This document shows positions 1 to 8,107 of a DNA stretch of 64,000 nt, piece by piece. Made by a program: the position numbers and the translations under genes. Numbering within the stretch: position 1 is the first letter of the stretch; the number at the start of each line of letters is the position of its first letter. Source of the stretch: Bradyrhizobium iriomotense (GTDB lineage: Bacteria > Pseudomonadota > Alphaproteobacteria > Rhizobiales > Xanthobacteraceae); contig NZ_JAFCJZ010000005.1 of NCBI RefSeq assembly GCF_018130765.1, positions 186,001 to 250,000 of the forward strand. The letters are read 5' to 3'. Below the pieces are notes generated by a model. It was given only the letters and a program-made list of their open reading frames with translations, did not search any database and was not told the DNA's origin.

Positions 1-16
1 CGGATCGCCAATCCCT

Positions 17-802
17 TCATTCCGGTCCTCCATTCTCATCCTTCGAGGAACGCTCCTCGAGGGCCTCCATCAGGACCGGCACGCCGATGGCGCAGGCGTG
101 TACGCCGAGATGCGCAGTCATCTGGAGAACCTGGCGAATCTCCCGCTGGCCGATGCCGAGCCGCAGCGCCCGCTTGATCTGCACACGCAGCCCTTGCGGA
201 TTGAGCGCCGTGAAGCAGGCGTTCAACGCAAGCGAAATCAGACATTGCGAACGCTGGTCGAGACCGTCGCCTGCAGACCGGTCTGCGAGGAGATCCAGCA
301 GGACGGCGAAATAGCCGGGATCGGACCGCAGCCATTGCTCGCAGAAATCCGGCCAGTCCCCGAATTGCGCGATATAGGCATCGCGCAACGCCAGCTGCTC
401 TGTCGTGAGCTCGAAATGATCGGCCTGAATTCCGGCGCCCGCCAATTCCTCGGCGAGGATGCCGATGCCGACGTGGCAGCCGTCCAGCCCCTGCATCGTC
501 GCGAGACGAAACACGTCGATGATCTCCCGCGCCGTGGCGCCCTCCTGAAGCGCAAGGCGAAGGTGCAGCGCGAGGCCGGAGCGGAACAGATGCGTCGACG
601 AGCCGTCGAGGGCGACGTAGATCAGCTCGCACATCTTGCGAGACAGCGGTCCCTTCTCTGAGGCATAGCCCGCATACTTGCCGTAGGCCTGAAGAAACTC
701 GGGATCAAAACGCAACAGGCCTTCCGTCCAGGGCCGCCAATAGCCGCGCGCCCTGACATAGGCTTCCTTCAGCGCCTGCTGTTCCGGCGTCAGGTCGGAC
801 AT
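17..802 (-). CDS. Double-domain carboxymuconolactone decarboxylase (AhpD-like) family protein
   Basis: The 261-residue protein carries two tandem AhpD/CMD-like helical repeats (about residues 30-120 and 150-245). Members are gamma-carboxymuconolactone decarboxylases or AhpD peroxidases that use a CxxCxxxH motif. Here the first repeat reads SSTHLFRSGLALH where CxxC would be and the second reads ALNACFTALN, so the redox cysteine pair is missing; the following GAT..EI helix is kept. A thiol peroxidase role is therefore unlikely, and a decarboxylase, ring-opening or structural role is possible. It is the last gene of the minus-strand operon that starts at 8878, 11 bases after the SDR at 814. A GGGGG run precedes the ATG. 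The family assignment is secure; the function is unknown. Confidence 0.85.
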   Translation of the reverse strand: MSDLTPEQQALKEAYVRARGYWRPWTEGLLRFDPEFLQAYGKYAGYASEKGPLSRKMCELIYVALDGSSTHLFRSGLALHLRLALQEGATAREIIDVFRLATMQGLDGCHVGIGILAEELAGAGIQADHFELTTEQLALRDAYIAQFGDWPDFCEQWLRSDPGYFAVLLDLLADRSAGDGLDQRSQCLISLALNACFTALNPQGLRVQIKRALRLGIGQREIRQVLQMTAHLGVHACAIGVPVLMEALEERSSKDENGGPE

Positions 803-813
803 CGGTGCCCCCG

Positions 814-1587
814 TCAGGCAATGTTGGTCAAGGTGATGCCGCCATCGACGGTGAGCACCTGCGCCGAGATGAAGCCGGCCTCGTCGCCGGCGAGGAAGCA
901 GATCGCCTTGGCGATGTCGTCGACCGTGCCGAGCCGCCCCAGCGGCGTTCGCGCGACCCGGCGTGCGTCGAGCTCGGCGTTGCGGTTGCGCATGGTTCCT
1001 TCGGTCGGAATCGCCGAGGGGGCCACGGCATTGACGCGAATGTTGCGCGCGCCGAGCTCGGCGGCGGCCGCCCGCGTGATTCCCATGACGCCGGCCTTGA
1101 TACCGCTATAGACGATGCTGTTCTTGGCCGAGATGAGGCCGGCGACCGAGGCGACGTTGACGATGGCGCCGCCGCGCTCGGCACTCATGACCTCCGCGGC
1201 AGCCTGAATTCCCCAGATGATCGCCTTGAAGCCAATGTTGAGCATGCGATCGACGGTTTCCGGAGCGATGTCCGGGACCGACTGATATCGCACCCACGCC
1301 GCGTTGTTGACGAGAATGTCGAAACGCTTCTGACTCTCCGCCAATGCAAGAACCGCCTGCCGCATGCCGTCGCGGCTGGAAACGTCCTGCGTGACGGCAA
1401 CCGCGTTACCGCCGGCTGCCTTGATCGCACTCACCGTGCCTTCCACGAACTCCGGCTTTATATCGTTGACGCCGACGACCGCGCCGCGCGCGGCGAGCTT
1501 GAGCGCGGTTGCGCGGCCGATGCCGTTTCCGGCTCCGGTGACGAGTGCGACGCGGCCTGCGAGCGTCTGATCCCTGGTTTCGGTCAT
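814..1587 (-). CDS. SDR family NAD(P)-dependent oxidoreductase
   Basis: This is a classical short-chain dehydrogenase of 257 residues, the usual length. The nucleotide-binding motif TGAGNGIG lies near the N terminus, NNAA follows in mid-chain, and the active site has a Ser in NVASVAG with YSGIK as the YxxxK pair. An Asp after the second beta strand (VNDIK) suggests a preference for NAD over NADP. I start at the ATG at 1587, which has GGGAG five bases upstream; an in-frame GTG at 1602 would overlap the upstream gene. In this operon it could oxidise a 3-hydroxyacyl-CoA or a ring alcohol. The substrate cannot be read from sequence. Confidence 0.9.
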   Translation of the reverse strand: MTETRDQTLAGRVALVTGAGNGIGRATALKLAARGAVVGVNDIKPEFVEGTVSAIKAAGGNAVAVTQDVSSRDGMRQAVLALAESQKRFDILVNNAAWVRYQSVPDIAPETVDRMLNIGFKAIIWGIQAAAEVMSAERGGAIVNVASVAGLISAKNSIVYSGIKAGVMGITRAAAAELGARNIRVNAVAPSAIPTEGTMRNRNAELDARRVARTPLGRLGTVDDIAKAICFLAGDEAGFISAQVLTVDGGITLTNIA

Positions 1588-1598
1588 GGCTGTCTCCC

Positions 1599-2627
1599 TC
1601 ACGCTCCTGCCTCGGCAAACGGAGCAACTTCCGATACGTAACGGCGGCCGAACCTGCTGATCAGGCCGCTGGCATCACCCTGGGCCTGGAGCGTGCGGAT
1701 GCGGCGCAGATGGCGATGCACCGGCACGTCCCACGTGAAACCCATGCCGCCATGGATCTGCAGCGCGCCTTCGCTGATCGAACTGCCATAGGTCACTGCT
1801 GCCAGGAACGCGGCATCGCGCTGCACCGGACCGCCATCCCTAGACAGGCTGCGCGTGATCGCGTGACGAATGCTCTCGAGGCCGAGCTTCTGGCGCGCCA
1901 GCGCATGGCGGATGGCCTGGTTGTAGGACAAGGCATGGCCGAACTGGCGGCGCGTCGAGGCATGCTCCTGCGCGAGCGCCAGGCACGCTTCGGCCGATCC
2001 CAGGATGGCCGCGGCACGGAGCACATTGGCATCCGAGCTGAGCAGATCCCAGGTGCCGGCCGGCAGGATGGAGCCGATGGGAACCTCGACCTTCTCCAGC
2101 CGCACCACGTGCTCCGGCACCGTCAGATCGAGGCCGGCCGCGTCCTCCACCACAACGCCCTTGGCATCGACCGGGATCAGCGCCGCGCCACCGCCGCTCA
2201 TCCGCACCAGGATGTAGTCGACCGACGCCGCGCCAGGCACGCGCGCGAGCGAACCATTCAGCAGCAACAATCCGCCATCCCGTTCGGGAACAGCCTCGCC
2301 CTGCCAGGCGATCGTTGCCAACTTGTCGCCGGACACGATCGCAGCGGCAAGACGCGTCAGCGAGGACTGGAGCAGCCGGCCGACGAGAATGGTCTCCAGC
2401 AGCGGAAAGCCGAGCAGACCGGAGTGAGCGGCGGCGATCACCGGCACCGCGAAACCGAGCGGCAGGGCCAGTCCCCCCACCTCTTCATCCGCGATGATTC
2501 CGAGCAGACCATCGCCGGCGAGATTTTGCGCCTGCGCGCGCACATCCAGACCCGCGCATGCGGCCACTGCGCGTGCCGCGGTTGCCGCGAACTCGTCGGG
2601 CTGAAGTCCTTCGGCCATGCTCATCAT
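1599..2627 (-). CDS. Acyl-CoA dehydrogenase, small subunit type
   Basis: This 342-residue acyl-CoA dehydrogenase fold protein is shorter than a canonical homotetrameric enzyme (about 380-400). C-terminal motifs such as LQIHGGMGFTWDVPVHRHLR are family-typical, and the middle beta domain is compact and divergent. The usual catalytic YEGT-type glutamate motif is not visible; its place is taken by RTLQAQG. It shares an operon with a longer acyl-CoA dehydrogenase at 3434-4642. A short plus long pair is the pattern of heterotetrameric enzymes such as mycobacterial FadE28-FadE29, so this may be a non-catalytic or half-site partner. Tandem ATGs occur at 2627 and 2624, with GAGGA just upstream. That it forms a complex is inference. 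Confidence 0.88.
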   Translation of the reverse strand: MMSMAEGLQPDEFAATAARAVAACAGLDVRAQAQNLAGDGLLGIIADEEVGGLALPLGFAVPVIAAAHSGLLGFPLLETILVGRLLQSSLTRLAAAIVSGDKLATIAWQGEAVPERDGGLLLLNGSLARVPGAASVDYILVRMSGGGAALIPVDAKGVVVEDAAGLDLTVPEHVVRLEKVEVPIGSILPAGTWDLLSSDANVLRAAAILGSAEACLALAQEHASTRRQFGHALSYNQAIRHALARQKLGLESIRHAITRSLSRDGGPVQRDAAFLAAVTYGSSISEGALQIHGGMGFTWDVPVHRHLRRIRTLQAQGDASGLISRFGRRYVSEVAPFAEAGA

Positions 2628-2663
2628 TGTCCTCTCTAGAAACCTTGCGACTATTATCGTTCA

Positions 2664-3437
2664 CTAGGCGAGATAACCGCCGTCGACCGGCAGGATGACG
2701 CCATTGACATAGGACGCCATCGCCGATGCCAGAAAGATCACCGGTCCGGCGATCTCGTCGGGCTGTCCAATACGTTTCATCGGCGTGCGCACCATCAGCC
2801 CCGACAGCCTCGCCGGATTGTCGCGCGTGCTCTCGCTCATCTCGGTCGCGATGATGCCGGGGGCGACGGCATTGACGCGGATGCCATCAGACGCGAGATC
2901 GCGGGCGAGCGCCTGCGTGAACAGCCTCACCGCGCCCTTGGACGGCGAATAGCCGAGCGCACCATTCATGCCGCCAAAGGCTGCGACCGAGGCGACGTTG
3001 ATAATGGACCCGCGCGTCTTGCGTAGCGCGGGGATGAAGGCATGAACCACGTTGAAGGTGCCGTTGACATTGACGTCAAAGACCTGGCGCCAGTTCTCGT
3101 GGGCGCGCGGGCTGTCGATCGGTTCCCGAATGATGATGCCGGCATTGTTGACGACGACGTCGGTGGGGCCGACCTCCTCGTCGACGCGCCTCGCCACGTC
3201 ACTGCACGCGGCGGCATCGGTTACATCGAGCACATAGGCGATTGCCTCCTTGCTCCCATCCCGTATCTCGCGAGCGGCAGACTCTGCCCGATCCTGCCGC
3301 AGATCGGTCAGGACCACCCTCGCCCCGGCAGCGGCGACGCCGACCGCTATGGCGCGACCGATTCCCTGGCCGGCCCCCGTCACCACGACCAGGCGATCGT
3401 GCAGCAGGCCCGCGGTCTTACCCTGCGCGGCCATCAT
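2664..3437 (-). CDS. SDR family oxidoreductase
   Basis: This is a second classical SDR of 257 residues, FabG-like in layout. TGAGQGIG lies near residue 20, NNAG is present, the catalytic Ser is in NVASVAAF and YSPSK is the YxxxK motif. Asp in LTDLR suggests NAD use. The C-terminal VILPVDGGY is typical of the family. Its start overlaps the stop of the acyl-CoA dehydrogenase at 3434 by four bases (ATGA), which implies translational coupling. Two distinct SDRs in one beta-oxidation-like operon suggest two separate alcohol oxidations in the pathway, for example a ring hydroxyl and a 3-hydroxyacyl-CoA. The substrate is unknown. Confidence 0.9.
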   Translation of the reverse strand: MMAAQGKTAGLLHDRLVVVTGAGQGIGRAIAVGVAAAGARVVLTDLRQDRAESAAREIRDGSKEAIAYVLDVTDAAACSDVARRVDEEVGPTDVVVNNAGIIIREPIDSPRAHENWRQVFDVNVNGTFNVVHAFIPALRKTRGSIINVASVAAFGGMNGALGYSPSKGAVRLFTQALARDLASDGIRVNAVAPGIIATEMSESTRDNPARLSGLMVRTPMKRIGQPDEIAGPVIFLASAMASYVNGVILPVDGGYLA

Positions 3438-4642
3438 TTGCCTCGCGACAGCTGGAGAATGCGGTCTGCGATGATGCCGAGCTGAATCTCGGTCGTGCCG
3501 GCATAGATCGTCTCGGCGCGGGCCGCGAGATAGATCGCCTCGAACCGCCGCCGCGCCACCTTGATCGCGGGGTTCTGCGGCAGCGAAGCCTGCGACAGCA
3601 ATTCGATCGCGAGCGCGGCAAAGCGCTGGTGCGATTCGCTCCAGTAGAGCTTCGCAAGACTGCCGCGCGCTCCGATCTTGTCGCCGCTCGCGAGCGCCTC
3701 GACGGCGGTCTCGACATGCGCCTTCAGCACCTCGATCTCGACGGCGACCTCGCCGAGCCTGACCGCATAGTGCCGGTCCGCAACCATCGCCGACAGCGCC
3801 GTGTCAGCCTTGCAGGCCGAAATCAGATGGCGCAGCTCGTTCTCGAAGCGCCAGGCGCGATACATGCGGTTGGTCGCCCGCTCGATCTCCAGCACACGGA
3901 TGGCCGCGGCCCAGCCCTCGTCGGGCGCGCCGATCGCGTCAGCCTGGGCAACCTCGACCTCGTCGAAGAAGACCTCGCAAAAGCTTTCGCGGCCGTCGAT
4001 CGACTTGATGGTGCGCACGCGCACGCCCTTGGCATCGAGCGGCACCGCAAACATGGCAAGCCCGCGATGACGATCCTCCAGCGGTCCGGTGCGCGCCAGC
4101 ACAAGGCAGCGCTGCGCGCGATATGCGCCGCTGGTCCAGATCTTCTGGCCGTTGATGCGCCAGCCGTCACCGTGCGTCGCGCGCGTGCGCAGGCCCGCAA
4201 GGTCGGAGCCGGCCTCGGGCTCGGAAAAGCCCTGGCACCAGATGTTGCGCATCTCGAGGATTGCCGGCAGGAAGCGCCGCTTCTGCTCCTCGGTGCCGAC
4301 GGCGAGGATGATCGGGCCGGCAAGCTCCTTGCCGATCGAGTTGACGCTCTCAGGCATCGCGAGCCGACCGATCTCCTGATTGGCGATGAGATGTTCGCGC
4401 AAGGAGCGACCGTGCCCGCCATAGACCTGCGGCCAGGTGATACCGGTGAGGCCCGCGCGGTACATCGCGGCTTCCCAGGCCACCGACTGCTGCAGCGTTG
4501 GCGGCGCGAATGCGGCGCTGTCGCTGCGGAAGCTGGCAGGCAGATTGGCATGCAGCCAGCGATGCATCGCATCGCGATAGGCTTCGCCCGTCAGGTTCTC
4601 ACCCGCGACGGATTGCGTCGATACCGCTTCAAGTACACTCAT
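3434..4642 (-). CDS. Acyl-CoA dehydrogenase, large subunit type
   Basis: A full-length acyl-CoA dehydrogenase of 402 residues: alpha-helical N domain, middle beta domain with the substrate/FAD segment KIWTSGAYRAQ, and a C-terminal helical domain ending YAGTTEIQLGIIADRIL. At the canonical MCAD Glu position (YEGT) it has Ala (YAGT), so the base must lie elsewhere, as in isovaleryl-CoA and many FadE-type enzymes. It introduces an alpha,beta double bond in an acyl-CoA and passes electrons to ETF. It sits with a short acyl-CoA dehydrogenase and an SDR, overlapping the SDR start. The pairing points to a heteromeric enzyme for a bulky or branched acyl-CoA; the chemistry is secure, the substrate is not. 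Confidence 0.92.
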   Translation of the reverse strand: MSVLEAVSTQSVAGENLTGEAYRDAMHRWLHANLPASFRSDSAAFAPPTLQQSVAWEAAMYRAGLTGITWPQVYGGHGRSLREHLIANQEIGRLAMPESVNSIGKELAGPIILAVGTEEQKRRFLPAILEMRNIWCQGFSEPEAGSDLAGLRTRATHGDGWRINGQKIWTSGAYRAQRCLVLARTGPLEDRHRGLAMFAVPLDAKGVRVRTIKSIDGRESFCEVFFDEVEVAQADAIGAPDEGWAAAIRVLEIERATNRMYRAWRFENELRHLISACKADTALSAMVADRHYAVRLGEVAVEIEVLKAHVETAVEALASGDKIGARGSLAKLYWSESHQRFAALAIELLSQASLPQNPAIKVARRRFEAIYLAARAETIYAGTTEIQLGIIADRILQLSRGK

Positions 4643-4687
4643 CGCCTGCTTCCCGCTTTCGCCTTACCTGCCGTCATGTCCTGGCGG

Positions 4688-5914
4688 CTATTCGTTCTTC
4701 ACTGCGACTTTGAGAAGATCGCAGGCGCTCTCCGACGCCGGCCGCCACGCATCCTCGGGCGCGATCGTGCCGGTGATCTCGTAGTAGTCGTAGGTGTACT
4801 TGGATTCCGCCGGCGTTTTGATCCGCGCGACATAGAGCGGACGCATCACCTGGCCGTCGGCCCGGATGCTGACGTTCTTCATCTCGAAATCGTTGACCGG
4901 CGTGTTCTTCATCTGCCGCATCACGGCATCGCCATCATCGGAACCGGTGGCGGCGACCGCCTTCAGGTAATGCGTGATGGCGCTGTAGGTGGCCGACTTG
5001 CCCTCGTTGAGCAGCTGACCGCCCGTCGCCTCGGCATAGCGTTTGGCAAAGGCCCGGCTCTCCGGCGTCATGTCCCAGTAGAAGGGCGTCGTCAGCCGGA
5101 CGTTCTGGAGGTCCTTCAGACCAATCCCGTGCGTCTGGCTGATCATGAGGCCGAGCGGGACGAGCAGCTGCGACTTCGTCAGCCCGAACTCCTGCGCCTG
5201 CTTGATCGTGTTGGCGAAATCGGAGCCGGAGTTGGCGAGCGCGATCGCCTTGGCGCCGCTGGCCTGCGCCGTCAGCAGGAACGAGGACAGATCCGACGCA
5301 TTCAGCGGATGCAGCACCGAGCCGACCACCTTGCCGCCGCCGGCCTTGATGAAGTTGGTCGCGTCGGCCTGCCAGGCCTTGCCGAAGGCATAGTCGACGG
5401 TCAGGAAGAACCAGCTGTCGACGCCCTGTGCGAGCAGCGCTTTCACCGTGGCCTTTGGCTGCGCGTAGGTGTCGACCACCCATTGCGTGGTCATCGGCGA
5501 GCATTTGTCGTTGGTGAAGAACGAGCCCGCCGTGCCGGCCAGCATGTAGGGCTTCTTGCGGTTCTTCATGATCTCCTGCACCGCAAGCGCAATCGAGGAG
5601 GCCGAGCAGCCGACGATGGCATCGACACCTTCATTGTCGACCCAGCGCATGGCAATGGCGACGCCGACGTCGGGCTTGTTCTGGTCGTCCGCAATGACGA
5701 GCTCGATCTTCTTGCCGCCAACCGTTCCGCCGAAATCACTGATCGCCAGCTTGGCGGCCGCGACCGAACCAAGACCGCAATTGTCGGCATAGGGACCATT
5801 CTGGTCGTTCATGATGCCGATCTTGACGACATCTCCGGAGATACCCTGCGCTTGCGAGGGCGCATTCGTCAGCAACAAAGCCATCATGCCGAGCGCCGCT
5901 ATCGTCAATCTCAT
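4688..5914 (-). CDS. ABC transporter substrate-binding protein, branched-chain amino acid (LivJ) type
   Basis: A periplasmic binding protein of about 408 residues of the Peripla_BP_6/LivJ family. A Sec signal peptide with a hydrophobic core LGMMALLLTN ends near APSQAQG. The family entry IKIGIMNDQNGPYAD-like segment and VELVIADDQNKPDVG are visible. The ATG at 5914 follows GGAGGA by a good distance; a GTG lies immediately upstream. No LivHMGF permease or ATPase genes lie in the operon, so the protein must share a transporter encoded elsewhere or serve as a sensor. Its place among acyl-CoA degradation genes suggests it binds the aromatic, alicyclic or branched acid that the operon breaks down. 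Confidence 0.9.
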   Translation of the reverse strand: MRLTIAALGMMALLLTNAPSQAQGISGDVVKIGIMNDQNGPYADNCGLGSVAAAKLAISDFGGTVGGKKIELVIADDQNKPDVGVAIAMRWVDNEGVDAIVGCSASSIALAVQEIMKNRKKPYMLAGTAGSFFTNDKCSPMTTQWVVDTYAQPKATVKALLAQGVDSWFFLTVDYAFGKAWQADATNFIKAGGGKVVGSVLHPLNASDLSSFLLTAQASGAKAIALANSGSDFANTIKQAQEFGLTKSQLLVPLGLMISQTHGIGLKDLQNVRLTTPFYWDMTPESRAFAKRYAEATGGQLLNEGKSATYSAITHYLKAVAATGSDDGDAVMRQMKNTPVNDFEMKNVSIRADGQVMRPLYVARIKTPAESKYTYDYYEITGTIAPEDAWRPASESACDLLKVAVKNE

Positions 5915-5976
5915 CACGTTATCCTCCTTGCTCGCGTTTCCTCTGGGTCCGCTTGTGCGGCCTCTTGTGATTGAGT

Positions 5977-8106
5977 TCAGTGACCCTGGACCGGCCGCTC
6001 TCCGTGCGGGATCAACAGGGCGTCGAGCGCCACGGCGCCCTCGCCCCTGGCGCGGAGCAGCAGCGGGTTGACATCGATTTCCGCGACCGTGTCCGCATGC
6101 GCGGCGGCAAAGCGGGACAACGCGGCGACGGCCCGGGCCGCGGCGTCGAGGTCGGCCCGCGGCCGCCCCCGCGCGCCATCAAGTACCGCGAATGCCTTGA
6201 GCGATTTCAGCATCGCCATGGCCTGCGTCTCGCTTACCGGCGCCATCTGCACGGCAGTGTCCTGAAGGATCTCCGCGAAGATGCCGCCGAGGCCGACCAT
6301 CACCACCGGCCCGAACACCGGATCGATGCGGCTGCCGAGGATCAGCTCAGCAATACCCTTGGCCATCGGCGCCACGATCACGCCATCGATCACTGCATGG
6401 GGTGCTTTGGTGGCGACCCGGTCGCGCATCTGGGCATAGGCGCGCCGGACGTCGGCTTCCGAGCCGAGCCCCACGACCACACCACCCGCCTCCGTCTTGT
6501 GCGGCAGATCGGGCGAGGCGATTTTCAGCACCACGGGATAACCGATCTCGGTGGCGGCTCGCGCCGCCGCATCCGCATCCTGAACGAGACGCTCGGCCAG
6601 CACCGGCACCCCGGCGTCGGCAAGCGCCCGCTTGGCGCCAAGCTCATGGCGGAAGGCATCGGCAGCAAGCGGCGTTGCCTGCGCGACCGCAGCGGGCTTG
6701 TCCTGCGAACGCTGCGCCGCGGCCTGCAACCGGACCAGTGCGGCGACGGTTGCGCAACAGCCGTCGAAGCTGGCGATTGTCGGAAAGCCCAGCGCGTGCA
6801 GCTCGGCCAGCGCATCTTCCGGGCCGTCGACGCACAGGACGATCGGACGGTGAGGAAATTGCGCACGCATGTTGCGTAGCGTGTCCATGTAGATGGAGCG
6901 CAAGCGCGGCAGGTGCAGCGAGAACGGCAGCGGCAGGATCACCGTATCGGTGCGCTCGTCCGCGACGACGGCAGTCATGATCTTCTCCAGAAGATCAGGA
7001 CGGCTCGACATCTGCGCGGTGGCGTCCACCGGATTGCGGGCTGACGCAAAAGGCACCAGCTCCAGAATTTGGCGCTGCGTCTCCTCGCCGAGCTCCGGCA
7101 ATGTCAGCCCGACCGACTGCGCGGCGTCCGCGAGCAGCACGCCAAAGCCGCCCGACGCCGTTAGGATTGCGATGCCCGGCCCCTTCGGCAACCGGTCCGG
7201 CAGCAGAATCGACGCCGCGTGACCGAGATCGATGAGCTCGTCGACGCTGCGCACGCGCACCGCGCCGCAACGGGCAAACAGCGCATCGAACACGGCATCC
7301 GCCCCGGCCATGGCTCCGGTGTGCGAGGCCGCGGCGGCTTGGCCTGCCGCCGATGTTCCGATCTTCATGGCAATGACGGGCTTGCCGGCGTCGCGCGCCT
7401 CCTCCAACGCGGAAATCAGGCGGCCGGCGTCGCGGCACGCTTCGAGGCAGCACAGGATCACCTTGGTGGCGGGATCGCGGGCCATCCAGGCGATGCCGTC
7501 GGCGATGTCGATGTCGCACTCGTTGCCGGTGGTGATGAAACGGCTGACGCCAACGCCGCGCTCGCTGGCAAGGCGCATGGTGTAGCTGCCGAGATTGCCG
7601 CTCTGCGACACGATGCCGAGCGAACCGGCGGCCGGCATGCCGTGCTCGAGGACGATCGAGAAGGTCGCGATGCTCTTCTCGGCGATGCTGACCGCGCCGA
7701 GGCAGTTCGGCCCGAGCAGGCGCATGCCGCCGCTGCGCGCGGCAATGCGCAGCCGCTCCTGCATGGCCCGGCCCTGCTCGCCGAGCTCGGCGAAGCCCGA
7801 GGAGAACACGACGACACTGCGGACGCCGCGGGCAGCGCACTGCTCGACCGCTTCGCCCGCGCGCTCCGCATCGACCGCGATGATCGCGAGATCCGGCGCC
7901 TCCGGCAGGTCGGCCACGGAGGCGTAGGCCTTCAGCTCCTGCACCGTCGCGGCCTTGGGATTGACCGGATAGATGCGGCCCGCATAGCCGTGGCGGCGCA
8001 ACAGATCGACGGGCCGGCCGCCGATCTTGGTCGCTTCCTGCGAGGCGCCGATGACCGCGATCGAACGCGGCGACATCAGCGCATCGAGACCCTCTCCCGG
8101 CCGCAT
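5977..8106 (-). CDS. Acyl-CoA synthetase (ADP/NDP-forming), acetate--CoA ligase family
   Basis: A fused alpha-beta ADP-forming acyl-CoA ligase of 709 residues. It begins with a CoA-binding Rossmann domain (SIAVIGASQ near residue 15), continues with the succinyl-CoA-ligase-like domain containing SHTGAMAG, and ends in an ATP-grasp domain (about residues 490-700, VVLKIASPDLPHKTE). The reaction is acid + CoA + ATP to acyl-CoA + ADP + phosphate through a phosphohistidine. I start at the ATG at 8106, one base after the hydratase stop; the open frame continues upstream but would overlap the hydratase by about 110 bases. It is the likely activating enzyme of the operon. The choice of an ADP-forming enzyme rather than an AMP-forming one is less usual. 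Confidence 0.9.
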   Translation of the reverse strand: MRPGEGLDALMSPRSIAVIGASQEATKIGGRPVDLLRRHGYAGRIYPVNPKAATVQELKAYASVADLPEAPDLAIIAVDAERAGEAVEQCAARGVRSVVVFSSGFAELGEQGRAMQERLRIAARSGGMRLLGPNCLGAVSIAEKSIATFSIVLEHGMPAAGSLGIVSQSGNLGSYTMRLASERGVGVSRFITTGNECDIDIADGIAWMARDPATKVILCCLEACRDAGRLISALEEARDAGKPVIAMKIGTSAAGQAAAASHTGAMAGADAVFDALFARCGAVRVRSVDELIDLGHAASILLPDRLPKGPGIAILTASGGFGVLLADAAQSVGLTLPELGEETQRQILELVPFASARNPVDATAQMSSRPDLLEKIMTAVVADERTDTVILPLPFSLHLPRLRSIYMDTLRNMRAQFPHRPIVLCVDGPEDALAELHALGFPTIASFDGCCATVAALVRLQAAAQRSQDKPAAVAQATPLAADAFRHELGAKRALADAGVPVLAERLVQDADAAARAATEIGYPVVLKIASPDLPHKTEAGGVVVGLGSEADVRRAYAQMRDRVATKAPHAVIDGVIVAPMAKGIAELILGSRIDPVFGPVVMVGLGGIFAEILQDTAVQMAPVSETQAMAMLKSLKAFAVLDGARGRPRADLDAAARAVAALSRFAAAHADTVAEIDVNPLLLRARGEGAVALDALLIPHGERPVQGH

Positions 8107-8107
8107 C

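Noticed and set aside
3242..5974. A 910-codon open frame on the plus strand
   Set aside because: It is antisense to the acyl-CoA dehydrogenase and LivJ-type genes, has Arg/Asp/His-rich low-information content and no family motif. Long antisense frames are expected in GC-rich DNA.
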